Shown one piece after another: positions 26,727 through 35,078 of a stretch of DNA of 64,000 nucleotides. The first letter of the stretch is position 1. Each line of letters opens with the position of its first letter. The DNA lies in the NCBI GenBank assembly GCA_963702235.1, contig CAVPBZ010000020.1, positions 186,001 through 250,000 of the forward strand. Reading direction: 5' to 3'. The position numbers and the translations under genes were made by a program. The stretch is from PALSA-505 sp963702235. GTDB taxonomy: Bacteria; Actinomycetota; Actinomycetes; Streptosporangiales; Streptosporangiaceae. The notes under the pieces were generated by a model. The model worked only from the letters and a program-made list of their open reading frames with translations. It ran no database searches and was not told where the DNA came from.

Positions 26727-26895
26727 CCCAGCGTCGACATTAGCCGCGTCCGCGTCCGGGTACGGCACGAGCACTGTGCAGATGCACGTTCCGATGCGAG
26801 AAGCAGGAATGGCGTGCGTCGGTGATTAGCGGGAAAACCTGTACTTCGCCGCGATCGTGGTTATCCGCCGTGATAATGTCGTCACCGCTTGTATG

Positions 26896-26914
26896 GAGGT
26901 GAGTTGTACCTCCA
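26896..26914 (+). promoter_or_regulatory. Small hairpin in the leader of the Pro-rich membrane protein gene
   Basis: GGAGGT and ACCTCC pair around GAGTTGT, about 25 nt before the GTG start at 26939. It could sequester a GGAGG sequence in the leader. The functional RBS appears to be the later AGGGGCGG. Confidence 0.35.
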
Positions 26915-26938
26915 GTACTAACGTAATTAGGGGCGGCA

Positions 26939-27673
26939 GTGATCAGAATCCGCTACTCGGATCTTCCGGGCGGCTTGCATGCCAGCGCCCGGTCCGAGGG
27001 CAGGCGCACGGTCATTTACCTGGTGCCCGGCCTGTCCGCCGCGGACAGGCACGCCGCCATCGACCGGCTGCGGGCATCGGCGAGAGTTGGTCACGGCCCG
27101 AAACTTCCGGCTATCTCTCTCACGCTGGCCCTAATTGCCGACCGGGTCAGGCTGAACCTCCGAAACGCGGCGGCAGCCGCGCGCCTGCATCCCCTCGGTG
27201 CGGCCATTCCGGTCGTCCTGCTGGCCTGCGGCGCGATCCTCTATGGCCTTTTCGTGACCGTGACCATTCGCATCGGCCAGCCGGCGCCACAGGCGGGCTC
27301 GGTGCCGCTGCCGGTCCCGGCGGCCACGACACCCGTCGCCGCGCCCGGCAGCGTCGCACTGGATCCGGCCGGGGCCGACCCGACCTCAGTCTCCCGCCTG
27401 ACCGGGGCCCGGTCGGCCTCGCATCCCGGCAGGACGGCACCCGGGCATCCCGCCGGCGCTCACCCGGGTCCGTCGTCCACGCCTGCGCCGGCCCCCGGCC
27501 CCAGCATCAGCTCGTCTCCGCCCGGCGGCCCGCCGCCGCCCGGCCACCACCCGTCGCCGCCGCCTACGTCCCGGCCGCCGTCACCCTCGCCGAGCCCCTC
27601 GCCGACGCGCTCGTCCGGTGGCGGCGGGATCTGCCTGAACGTGGGCTTCCTCGGGATCTGCCTGAACACGTAG
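26939..27673 (+). CDS. Pro-rich single-pass membrane protein with C-terminal two-cysteine tail (paralogue 1)
   Basis: Unrecognised protein of 244 aa. The N-terminal part (about 1-60) contains LPGGLHASARSEGRRTVIYLVPGLS and is probably cytoplasmic. A membrane helix (about 86-110, AAIPVVLLACGAILYGLFVTV) precedes an extracytoplasmic Pro/Ser/Thr-rich stalk (about 115-228). The last 14 residues are GICLNVGFLGICLN plus T, with Cys232 and Cys241 eight residues apart. The same architecture and tail recur in the gene at 44897. The GTG start has AGGGGCGG just ahead. No neighbour clearly belongs with it. Function unknown; a surface-exposed disulfide or membrane-reinserting tail are both possible. Confidence 0.7.
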   Translation: MIRIRYSDLPGGLHASARSEGRRTVIYLVPGLSAADRHAAIDRLRASARVGHGPKLPAISLTLALIADRVRLNLRNAAAAARLHPLGAAIPVVLLACGAILYGLFVTVTIRIGQPAPQAGSVPLPVPAATTPVAAPGSVALDPAGADPTSVSRLTGARSASHPGRTAPGHPAGAHPGPSSTPAPAPGPSISSSPPGGPPPPGHHPSPPPTSRPPSPSPSPSPTRSSGGGGICLNVGFLGICLNT

Positions 27674-27805
27674 GGCCGCCCGCGCCCCGTGGCTCCCGCA
27701 CCTCCGCAGCACCCTCGCCGTCGGATATTGGCGCGCGCCTGCGGCAGGAATAGGGGACGATCCAGGTAGGGAGCGCGGCGTTCGCCGAGCGGACGAGGAG
27801 GTGCG

Positions 27806-28732
27806 GTGAGCCGGCGTGGCTGGATCCTCTTCCTCGCGATGAGCGTGATCTGGGGGATCCCCTACCTGCTCATCAAAGTGGCCGACGAGGGCGTGTCCGT
27901 GCCGGTGCTCGTGTTCGCCCGCACCTCGGTGGCCGCGGTCCTGCTGCTCCCGCTGGCCCTGCGGCGCCGCCAGCTCCGGGTCCTGCTGCCGCGCTGGCGG
28001 TGGCTGCTCCTGTTCGCGGTCGTCGAGATCATCGCGCCGTGGCTGCTGCTGACGAACGCGGAGCGGCACCTGTCCAGTTCGATGAGCGGCCTGCTGGTCG
28101 CCACCGTCCCGATCATCGGCGCCGTGCTCGCGCGGCTGTCCGGCAGCACCGAGCGGCTCACCCCGGCCCGCTGGACCGGGCTGCTCATCGGCCTGGGCGG
28201 GGTGGCGCTGCTGGCCGGCCGGGCCGCGGGCGGCAGCGCCTGGCCGGTCGCCGAGGTGCTGCTAGTCGCCACCGGGTACGCGATCGGGCCGCTGATCGCC
28301 AGCCGGAAGCTGAGCGACTTGCCCGGCCTGGGCATGACCGCCGCGTGCCTCGCGTTCGCCGCCGTCGTCTACGCGCCTGCCGCGGCCCTGACGCTGCCGC
28401 GTGCGCTGCCCGCGGCGCGCGTGATCGGCTCGCTGGCCGTGCTGGCCGTGCTCTGCACGGCGGCGGCGTTCGTGCTGTTCTTCCGGCTCATCGCCGAGAT
28501 AGGCCCGGCCCGGGCCACCGTGATCACCTACGTCAACCCGGCGGTGGCGGTCGCTCTCGGCGTCGCGGTGCTCGGCGAGCCGCTGACCCCGGTGATCATC
28601 GCGTCGTTCGCGCTGATCCTGTCCGGCTCGGTGCTCGCGGCGCGGGCCGGTAAGCAAGCCCCGGCGAGCCCGGCCGTCCCGGGTGCTACAGCGGCAGCCC
28701 CGCCTCCAGGAGAGCCAGCCCGGCGTCCATGA
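27806..28732 (+). CDS. EamA/DMT-family transporter
   Basis: Integral membrane protein of 308 aa with about ten helices arranged as two EamA repeats. SVIWGIPYLLIKVADEGVS is the typical start of the first repeat, and TVITYVNPAVAVALGVAVLGEPLTP the conserved second-repeat motif with the Pro and the GE(P)LTP turn. Members export metabolites, amino acids or drugs; the substrate cannot be told. AGGAGG lies 4 nt before the GTG. The 3' end overlaps the convergent TetR gene by 47 bp. Confidence 0.9.
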   Translation: MSRRGWILFLAMSVIWGIPYLLIKVADEGVSVPVLVFARTSVAAVLLLPLALRRRQLRVLLPRWRWLLLFAVVEIIAPWLLLTNAERHLSSSMSGLLVATVPIIGAVLARLSGSTERLTPARWTGLLIGLGGVALLAGRAAGGSAWPVAEVLLVATGYAIGPLIASRKLSDLPGLGMTAACLAFAAVVYAPAAALTLPRALPAARVIGSLAVLAVLCTAAAFVLFFRLIAEIGPARATVITYVNPAVAVALGVAVLGEPLTPVIIASFALILSGSVLAARAGKQAPASPAVPGATAAAPPPGEPARRP

Positions 28733-29297
28733 GCGCCACGATGTCGGCCTCCGGGTCCTCCGCAGCCGTGATCATGACGGACATCCCGACGCCTACCAGC
28801 GCGCCAGCCAGCGTGCGCACGGCGAAATCATCCGGGTCGCGGCCGACTCGCTTCGCGATCAGCTCGGCAGCCATCCGGACCGACCGGACAAACTCCTCCA
28901 GCAGGCGGGAGCGAAGCTCGGGAACGGAGGCGGCCAGCCTGTTCAGGTCCCGCCACTGCTCGACCTCCTCCGCCGACGCCTCTGCCATGGCTTCCCTCAT
29001 CGCCGCCCGGAGCGCCGCCACCGGGCTCAGCTCAGCGGGCTGCGCCTCGAACTTCTCGATCGCGATCGGGTCGAAGTCGTCCTGCAGCACGACGTCTTCC
29101 TTGCTGGGGAAGTACCGGAAGAACGTGCTCGGCGAGACCTCGGCGGCCGCCGCGATCTGCTCGACCGTCGTCTCGCCGTAGCCCTGCTCGCCGAACAGCC
29201 GGAGCGCGTGCTGCCTGATGGCAGCGCGCGTCCGGGCCTTCTTCCGCTCCCGCAGGCCGTCTGGTCTCGCCGGGTCAGCGCCGGCCATCTCGCTCAC
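28686..29297 (-). CDS. TetR-family regulator of the MFS efflux gene
   Basis: Repressor-type protein of 203 aa. The HTH (about 22-65: TRAAIRQHALRLFGEQGYGETTVEQIA and VSPSTFFRYFPSKED) is standard; the ligand-binding C-terminal part is of the common actinobacterial MftR-like type. The GTG at 29297 overlaps the MFS stop as GTGA, so it is translationally coupled to the transporter and likely its repressor. A palindrome at 30930-30948 in front of the MFS gene is the obvious operator candidate. Confidence 0.9.
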   Translation of the reverse strand: MSEMAGADPARPDGLRERKKARTRAAIRQHALRLFGEQGYGETTVEQIAAAAEVSPSTFFRYFPSKEDVVLQDDFDPIAIEKFEAQPAELSPVAALRAAMREAMAEASAEEVEQWRDLNRLAASVPELRSRLLEEFVRSVRMAAELIAKRVGRDPDDFAVRTLAGALVGVGMSVMITAAEDPEADIVALMDAGLALLEAGLPL

Positions 29298-30898
29298 CGT
29301 CCCAGCTCTGCCTGCTGCACGTCGCTCGCAGTGCCCCTCAGCCCGGCCGCCTGCAGCACTCGCTGCCCGGCTCCGCCGGCCCGCCGGGGCAGGAACGACA
29401 GCGCGAGCAGCGCGCTCGCCAGCGCGATTCCCGCGCACACCCACAGCATGAGGTCCATGCCGTGGACGAAGGCGGTCCGCACGGCGGTGAGCAGGATCTG
29501 CGACCCGGTGGCGTGGGCCACCTGGAGGCCGACGCCGATGCTGCTGCGCACCGCGGCGGCGGCCGCCGCCGGCAGCCCGGCCAGGTGCAGCTGGCTCCGG
29601 TACACGTCGCTGATCACGGTGCCGAGGACGGCCACCCCGATGGTGGCGCCCACCTGCCGCATCGCGGTGATCAGGGCGGTGCCCGCGCCGGAGCGCTCGG
29701 CCGAAAGGGCACCGATGGCGGCGTTCATCGCGGCCGGCATCGCGATGCCGAGGCCGAGGCCGGTGACCGCGAACCAGGCGGCCGTGAAACCGGTGCCGGT
29801 GCCGGTATGGGTGAGGGTGCCGATCGCCAGCCCCGCCGCCATCACCACGTAGCCGGTGGTGACGAGGGCCTTCACGCTGACCGGCGGAGCGCCGTACTGT
29901 CCGTCCTGGCTCCGGCGCGGGCTCTGCAGCCGGCTGCCGCCGACCATGCCGATCACCATCCCGCCGATCATCGGCAGCAGCCGCACGCCGCTGCCCAGCG
30001 CGTTCAGCCCGCGGACATCCTGGAAGTACAGCGGCATCGCGAACAGGATGCCGAACAGCGCGAACGACACCAGCGTGGACAGGATCGTGCCCCAGGTGAA
30101 GCCCGCCGAGCGGAACAGGGACAGATCCACGAGCGGCTCGCCGCGGCGGGCTCGGACCCGGCGCTCCCAGCCGACGAAGGCGGCGAGCACCACCACCCCG
30201 GCCGCGATCGTGGCCAGGCTGGTGACATCGCTCCAGCCCTGCTCGCCGGCCTTGATGAAGCCGTAGGTCAGCGCCGTCAGCCCCAGGCCGGAGATCACGA
30301 CCCCTGCCCCGTCCATCCGCCGCCGCTGCGCGCTGCGCGACTCGGGCATCAGCACGGTCACCGCGATCAGCGCGAACACCACGACCGGCACGTTGATGAG
30401 GAAGACCGAGCCCCACCAGAAGTTGTCGAGCAGCCAGCCGCCGAGGAGGGGACCGAGCGGGAAGCTGACGAACGTAGCCGACGACATGATCGCGATCGCC
30501 TTCGGCCGCTCGTCGGCGGTGAAGAGCACCGGCAGTATCGACAGCGACAGTGGCATGATCGCGGCGGCGCCGAGGCCGAGCACCGCACGGGCGGCGATCA
30601 GCTCGCCGGTCGAGCTCGCGTAGGCGCACAGGGCCGAGCTCGCGCCGAACAGGACCAGGGCCGCCAGCAGCACTTTCTTGCGGCCGAGCCGGTCACCGAG
30701 CAGCCCGGCCGGCAGTACCGCCGCCGCCAGGACCAGGCTGTAGGCGTCGGAGAACCACTGCAGGTCTCCGGTGGACGCGTGCAGGTCGCGGGCGAGCGTG
30801 GGCAGCGCCAGGCTCAGCACGGTCAGGTCGAGGCCGACCACGACCACGCTGGCCGCGATGGCGATGAGCGCCCACCACCGGCGGGAGTCCGATGCCAT
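29294..30898 (-). CDS. MFS drug-efflux transporter, DHA2 (14-TMS, EmrB/QacA) family
   Basis: Transporter of 534 aa with 14 predicted helices. Motif A appears as GLLGDRLGRKKVLL, motif C as LGPLLGGWLLDNFWWGSVFLINVPV, and the helix-1 motif D as VVVVGLDLTVLSLALPTL. It should expel hydrophobic compounds using the proton gradient. ATG 30898 is chosen because GGAAGGA is 10 nt upstream; the GTG at 30907 is too close to it. It forms an operon with its TetR gene. Confidence 0.92.
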   Translation of the reverse strand: MASDSRRWWALIAIAASVVVVGLDLTVLSLALPTLARDLHASTGDLQWFSDAYSLVLAAAVLPAGLLGDRLGRKKVLLAALVLFGASSALCAYASSTGELIAARAVLGLGAAAIMPLSLSILPVLFTADERPKAIAIMSSATFVSFPLGPLLGGWLLDNFWWGSVFLINVPVVVFALIAVTVLMPESRSAQRRRMDGAGVVISGLGLTALTYGFIKAGEQGWSDVTSLATIAAGVVVLAAFVGWERRVRARRGEPLVDLSLFRSAGFTWGTILSTLVSFALFGILFAMPLYFQDVRGLNALGSGVRLLPMIGGMVIGMVGGSRLQSPRRSQDGQYGAPPVSVKALVTTGYVVMAAGLAIGTLTHTGTGTGFTAAWFAVTGLGLGIAMPAAMNAAIGALSAERSGAGTALITAMRQVGATIGVAVLGTVISDVYRSQLHLAGLPAAAAAAVRSSIGVGLQVAHATGSQILLTAVRTAFVHGMDLMLWVCAGIALASALLALSFLPRRAGGAGQRVLQAAGLRGTASDVQQAELGR

Positions 30899-30929
30899 GA
30901 CAGTCACATCCTTCCGGCAGTCACAACTT

Positions 30930-30948
30930 TTTGATAGTAACTGTCAAA
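30930..30948 (-). promoter_or_regulatory. TetR-type operator ahead of the MFS gene
   Basis: TTTGATAGT-A-ACTGTCAAA is a 9-1-9 palindrome with one mismatch, 32 bp before the MFS start codon. On the minus strand it includes TTGACA, a -35-like box, so a bound repressor would block the promoter. AT-rich content makes it stand out. Confidence 0.7.
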
Positions 30949-31001
30949 AGGTGATTGATGTCAAGTCCCTTTCCCGAACGGCTCCGCGCCCGGACATGCG
31001 G

Positions 31002-31036
31002 AAGGGCCGGACCCCCGGGGGAGGGGGCCGGCCCTT
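31002..31036 (-). terminator. Terminator hairpin after the small membrane protein gene
   Basis: AAGGGCCGG (31002-31010) pairs with CCGGCCCTT (31028-31036) around a GC-rich loop, 28 bp after the stop of the minus-strand gene at 31064. Confidence 0.55.
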
Positions 31037-31063
31037 GGTCGGCGCCGGGAGGCGTCGGCGCCG

Positions 31064-31483
31064 TCAGGCGGCAGTGCGCTCGGCGGTAGTGCTGTGGCCG
31101 TTGGCGGCGGCCGGGGTACCGGTGACCACCAGCTGGTGCACGACCTTCTCGGTGGTGACCTCGTGCGCGGCGAGGTCGGCCAGCCCTATGACGCCGACCA
31201 GTATCGCGTCGGCCAGCACCAGCCACATCAGCACGCTGCCGGAGAACACCAGCGCGGCGATCAGCGACCACAGCGCGGCCAGCGCCAGCAGGCCGTGCCC
31301 GGCCTTGCGGCCGGTGTTTCGGGCCAGCGCCGCGCTCGCGCCTGCGATGACGGCCAGGCTGGTGAACACGCCGAATCCGATCCAGCCCGCCACCGGCGCC
31401 GAGAACGCGAGCGCCGCGGCGACCAGGAACGCGCCGCTGACCACGAACAGGTTGTCGAGGATGAACCTTCCGCTGAGCTTCAT
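31064..31483 (-). CDS. Small four-helix membrane protein
   Basis: Unrecognised 139-aa protein with four hydrophobic segments (about 11-33, 37-57, 64-84 and 88-106) and a polar C-terminal tail rich in Thr and Ala (about 110-139). The layout resembles SPW-repeat or other small actinobacterial membrane proteins, but no family motif is certain. An excellent AAGGAGG lies before ATG 31483; the longer upstream open frame has no such signal. It is monocistronic, between a hairpin upstream and a terminator downstream. Confidence 0.75.
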   Translation of the reverse strand: MKLSGRFILDNLFVVSGAFLVAAALAFSAPVAGWIGFGVFTSLAVIAGASAALARNTGRKAGHGLLALAALWSLIAALVFSGSVLMWLVLADAILVGVIGLADLAAHEVTTEKVVHQLVVTGTPAAANGHSTTAERTAA

Positions 31484-31694
31484 AACGAGCACCTCCTTGA
31501 CGCTCACCGTCCGCGGGAGCGTCAGCTCTACCAGCTTCCGGCGGGTCGGGGCCGGCACCCGGTAACCCGGATGTCTTCGGCGGCTCGTCGGGCCTCCCCC
31601 CTCTGTCGGGGAAGCCACCCCGTACAACCGCAGCACACCGCCGTGCATGCCCGCCGCTCGTGTCTTGTGGATCACATTGACGATGACGTCAGTG

Positions 31695-31750
31695 TCATGA
31701 TCACGAAGAGTTTGAGGCGCGAGAACACGGACAACTCTTCACGATCATGA
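31695..31750. repeat. Inverted repeat upstream of the small membrane protein gene (hairpin family copy d)
   Basis: TCATGATCACGAAGAGTT (31695-31712) and AACTCTTCACGATCATGA (31733-31750) pair with two mismatches around a 20-nt loop. Both ends read TCATGATC outward, the same end sequence as copies b and c. Confidence 0.8.
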
Positions 31751-31770
31751 CGGGGCCGCGGGGAGATCTT

Positions 31771-31804
31771 CACGGGGCCGCGAGCGCACGCTCGCGGCCC
31801 CGTG
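31771..31804 (-). terminator. 16-bp perfect GC hairpin after the secreted protein gene
   Basis: CACGGGGCCGCGAGCG (31771-31786) and its complement (31789-31804) are separated by only CA. It begins 22 bp after the stop of the minus-strand gene at 31826 and is a strong rho-independent-like stem without a U-run. Confidence 0.7.
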
Positions 31805-31825
31805 CGGGGGTTACTTCCGGTGCGG

Positions 31826-33175
31826 TTAGTTCCTCAGGGTGAAGCTCTCCACTCCGCACCCGCTGGTCGCCCTCTTATGGGTAGCGTCGCCGCTGTAGGT
31901 GACGAGCCAGCGCCAGGTGCCGGGCTGGGTGGCGATGAACGCTGTGTTAGTCGTGTTGCCGACCCCGTTGGTCACCGTGACGGTCTGCATGAAGGCCGGC
32001 GTCCCGGAGCAGGTCGGGTCGCTGGGCGGGAAGAGCTTGAAGGTCATCTTCCCGGTGGCCTCCTGGCCGTTGTTGACGAAGCCCTCGTCGTTGGGGGTCA
32101 GCGACTGGCTGGTCGTGATCCCTGGCGGTGGCTGGATGACGGTCACCTGGGCGCTGCCGGTCGCGGTCACGTTGGCACCGGACGGCGGTGCGCCGGTGAC
32201 CGTGGCCACGTTCTTGAAGCCCTTGGTGACATGGGTGCTGGTGCAGGTCTGGACGACATTGCCGCCGGGAGCCAGGCTGGCCGCTGCCGTGCCCGCGCAG
32301 GAAGGCGCCTTCGGGTCGGTCACGACGACGTTGGTCAGGGTCTGCGACCCGCTGTTGGTGACGGTGATCCGCCACACCGCCGTTGATCCGGACGGTATCT
32401 CATGAGCGGACACCCAGTCCTTGCTGACGCTCTTGCTGCACTGGGCCGCCGCGACCTTGCAGATCTGCTTGAGCAGCTTGATCCCCGGCGGCGTCACCAC
32501 GGTCGGCGTCGCGCAGAAGCCGGCGCCCAGCGCCGGGTTGAAGCTGTTGGTCTGGATCGAGTTGTCGTTGTCCTTGATCGCGCTGAAGTCGTTCGCGCTG
32601 CCGCTCGGCTGCCCCTCGTTGCCGTGCTCGTCGTACATGTTGACGCAGATCGCCGGGGGCAGGTCGGACTGGGAGGGGTAGGTGGCCATCGCCGACCAGG
32701 AGCCGGTAGATCCCTGCTGGCCGCCGATCGTGGTGTCGGTGCAGGTGGAGGACGTGTTGATGTCCTGGCCGTTGTAGTCCGAGCTGACGTGGAAGAACCC
32801 GTCTCCCTTGATGGCAATGCTGCCATCAGGCGTTATCGTTCCGGTCGTGGTCGTGGTCGGCGACGTGACCATGGTCGCGTTGGTGAGGCTGAAGCTGTTG
32901 GCCGGGGTAGCAGAGGGGCCGATGCCCCACCAGTCCACCGCGTAGCCCTCGCCGTAGCGGCCCGCGCAGTTCTGCCCCGGCCAGGACCATGTCCCCGCCA
33001 CCGTGACACTCACCGTCCCGTCGGCGTTCACCATCGCCGTGGCCGTAGTGTCCGGGTTGGGGTTAGCCGCGTTCGCCAGAGCGGGCGCGACGGTCGCCAC
33101 ACCGACGCCCGTCACCACCGCCGCGAAGACCACCCCGAACTTCACTCCTGCATGTCTGCGCACTGAACTCCACAT
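31826..33175 (-). CDS. Secreted protein with DUF11-like and Ig-like repeats
   Basis: Extracellular protein of 449 aa. The signal peptide (about 1-35) ends at APALANA. An N-terminal domain (about 36-220; GTWSWPGQNCAGRYGEGYAV) has paired cysteines. Residues about 240-340 carry a DUF11-type domain (VWRITVTNSGSQTLTNVVVTDP), and about 345-449 a further beta domain with GTWRWLVTYSGDATHKRAT. Such proteins are exposed on, or released from, the cell surface. It lies downstream of the subtilase gene on the same strand after a 172-bp gap, so it may be an exported substrate or simply a neighbour. ATG 33175 follows GGAGGGG. Confidence 0.75.
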   Translation of the reverse strand: MWSSVRRHAGVKFGVVFAAVVTGVGVATVAPALANAANPNPDTTATAMVNADGTVSVTVAGTWSWPGQNCAGRYGEGYAVDWWGIGPSATPANSFSLTNATMVTSPTTTTTGTITPDGSIAIKGDGFFHVSSDYNGQDINTSSTCTDTTIGGQQGSTGSWSAMATYPSQSDLPPAICVNMYDEHGNEGQPSGSANDFSAIKDNDNSIQTNSFNPALGAGFCATPTVVTPPGIKLLKQICKVAAAQCSKSVSKDWVSAHEIPSGSTAVWRITVTNSGSQTLTNVVVTDPKAPSCAGTAAASLAPGGNVVQTCTSTHVTKGFKNVATVTGAPPSGANVTATGSAQVTVIQPPPGITTSQSLTPNDEGFVNNGQEATGKMTFKLFPPSDPTCSGTPAFMQTVTVTNGVGNTTNTAFIATQPGTWRWLVTYSGDATHKRATSGCGVESFTLRN

Positions 33176-33347
33176 CGAAATAAGCACCCCTCCGGTTGAC
33201 CCGTATCCCTGCCCGCCCCCCTCGAGGCTGACGAGAGCAGGCTGACGTGCCACGTCGCGGCATATGCCCGAGCGGCGGCATCAATCCTCTAGTGCACGAC
33301 CAGATGGGGTTTGATCCATCTGCGCCGGTATTTCTTTCCGGGCCCGG

Positions 33348-35078
33348 TCAGGGGTGCGCGATGGCGAAACCCAGGCTGGAGACGATGCTGATGGCGCCGG
33401 AGTGGATCGGGTTCTGCGGCAGTTTCGTCGCGGTGTTCTCGATCGCCTGGAAAACGTGGTCGGCATGGATGCCCGGGATCAGGGAGCGGATCAGCGCCGC
33501 CTGGCCGGACACGAGCGGCGCGGACATGGAAGTGCCGGCCCAGATGTCGTAGCCCCCGCCGGGCATCGGCCCGACCACCTGCTCGCCGGGTGCGCCCACG
33601 TCAACCCAGCCGCCCCAGTTGGAGAAGGTGGCCAGGGTGCTGTCCGTTTGGTCCATGGCGGCCACGCTGAGCGCCTGCGACCAGGCGGCGGGGTACTCCT
33701 GCTGGTTGCTGCCCTCGTTGCCGGCTGCCGCGACCACGGTCACGCCGGCCTGCTGGGCCTGCTGGATGGCCTGCTGGAGCAAGTTGGACGGCGGCTGGGT
33801 CTCGGTGCCGAAGCTGAGGTTGATCACGCCCGCCCCGTCCGCGGTCGCATCCAGGATGGCCTGCGCGGCGCCGTAGACGGTGCCGTAGCCGTTGCCGTTC
33901 AGCACCTTCTCCGGCAGGATCTTCGCCTTCGGCGCGACCAGCGCGATCAGCCCGGACACGAACGTACCGTGCCCGACCGAGGAACCACCGGCGGGGGTGC
34001 CCTTATCGCGCGTGTCGGCGTTGTCGGCCACGTAGTTCCACCCCTGCAGCAGCCGGCCGCGCAGCGCCGGCACGCTGGGGTCGGCGCCGGTGTCCAGCAC
34101 GGCGACGGTGACCCCGGCGCCCTTGCTCTGCCGGTGCGCCGCGGCCAGTTGCAGCGCGGCGGCGGCGGGCTGGCTGGTGAACTTTTTCGGCAGCTTGCCG
34201 TCCTTGGTGGGTTTTCCGTACGGCCAGGCGTAGAACTCGGTATCGGCCAGCCGCACCGGCAGGTTCTCCTCGGCGTAATCCACCCCGTGGTAGCCGTTGA
34301 TCTGGCCGGCCAGCTGCTGCAGCTCGTTGGGCGGCCACTGGCTCTGCGGGAGCGTCGGCGACACCAGGTAGATGCCGCGCGAAGCCAGCCCGCCCTTGTC
34401 CACCGTGACCGGGAAGGCCGCGGTGACGTCGCCGATCGTGTACCCGTCGGCTAGATCGACCTTGACGATGACCTGGGTGGGCTGCGGCGGCGGCGAAGGC
34501 GCCGGCGGCCCGCCCGGGCCCGGGATGAACTGCTGGTCACCGCTCCATTTCCCGCCCTGGCCGCAGGCCGGCCCGGCGATCGCGTAGTGCCACCGCACGT
34601 GCACCTGATCGGTGGCGTCGCTGGAGGCCACCGTGGCGGTGAAGCTGCCGCCCTGCTGCAGCGACACCAGCCCCCCGGCGCACAGGTTCGGCACGACGGT
34701 CGCCCCCTGATAGCTGGCCAGGCTGGTCTGATCGCCACTGGGCCACCAGTTCCCCCCGTCATTGGCCGGCTCGACGTAGGATTCCATGCCCAGCCGCACC
34801 GTGATCACCTTGCCGCCCGGCCCGGAGACACACGTGGCGTTGAGGGCGACTCTTGCGTGCGAGAACGACACCCGGGCCGCCGGATGGTTACCCGACGTCT
34901 GGAAGGCGTAACCGGCTTCCAGCGTCGCCCCTGGACTGGCCTGCAGATTCCCCACCGCCTGGACAGGGAAGCTGATCTGCACGTCGGCGTAAGCCGACGG
35001 CGCCGCCGTCAGCACGGACGCTGTGGCGGCCGCCGCGGCGGCGAGCGCGCACAGCCCCCGCCGACTGTTCTTGATCAT
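33348..35078 (-). CDS. Secreted S8 (subtilisin-like) serine protease of the CHAT operon
   Basis: Protein of 576 aa. A signal peptide (1-31, ending PSAYA) precedes an N-terminal beta domain (about 32-170) with two cysteines, a Pro-rich linker, a region resembling a propeptide (about 190-290), and the subtilase domain (about 310-575). The triad is Asp329 (VAVLDTGAD), His370 (GHGTFVSG) and Ser517 (GTSMSAP); the oxyanion Asn is in AAAGNEGS. It should be exported and active outside the membrane. The ATG overlaps the CHAT gene stop as ATGA, so it is the last of four coupled genes. Confidence 0.9.
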   Translation of the reverse strand: MIKNSRRGLCALAAAAAATASVLTAAPSAYADVQISFPVQAVGNLQASPGATLEAGYAFQTSGNHPAARVSFSHARVALNATCVSGPGGKVITVRLGMESYVEPANDGGNWWPSGDQTSLASYQGATVVPNLCAGGLVSLQQGGSFTATVASSDATDQVHVRWHYAIAGPACGQGGKWSGDQQFIPGPGGPPAPSPPPQPTQVIVKVDLADGYTIGDVTAAFPVTVDKGGLASRGIYLVSPTLPQSQWPPNELQQLAGQINGYHGVDYAEENLPVRLADTEFYAWPYGKPTKDGKLPKKFTSQPAAAALQLAAAHRQSKGAGVTVAVLDTGADPSVPALRGRLLQGWNYVADNADTRDKGTPAGGSSVGHGTFVSGLIALVAPKAKILPEKVLNGNGYGTVYGAAQAILDATADGAGVINLSFGTETQPPSNLLQQAIQQAQQAGVTVVAAAGNEGSNQQEYPAAWSQALSVAAMDQTDSTLATFSNWGGWVDVGAPGEQVVGPMPGGGYDIWAGTSMSAPLVSGQAALIRSLIPGIHADHVFQAIENTATKLPQNPIHSGAISIVSSLGFAIAHP

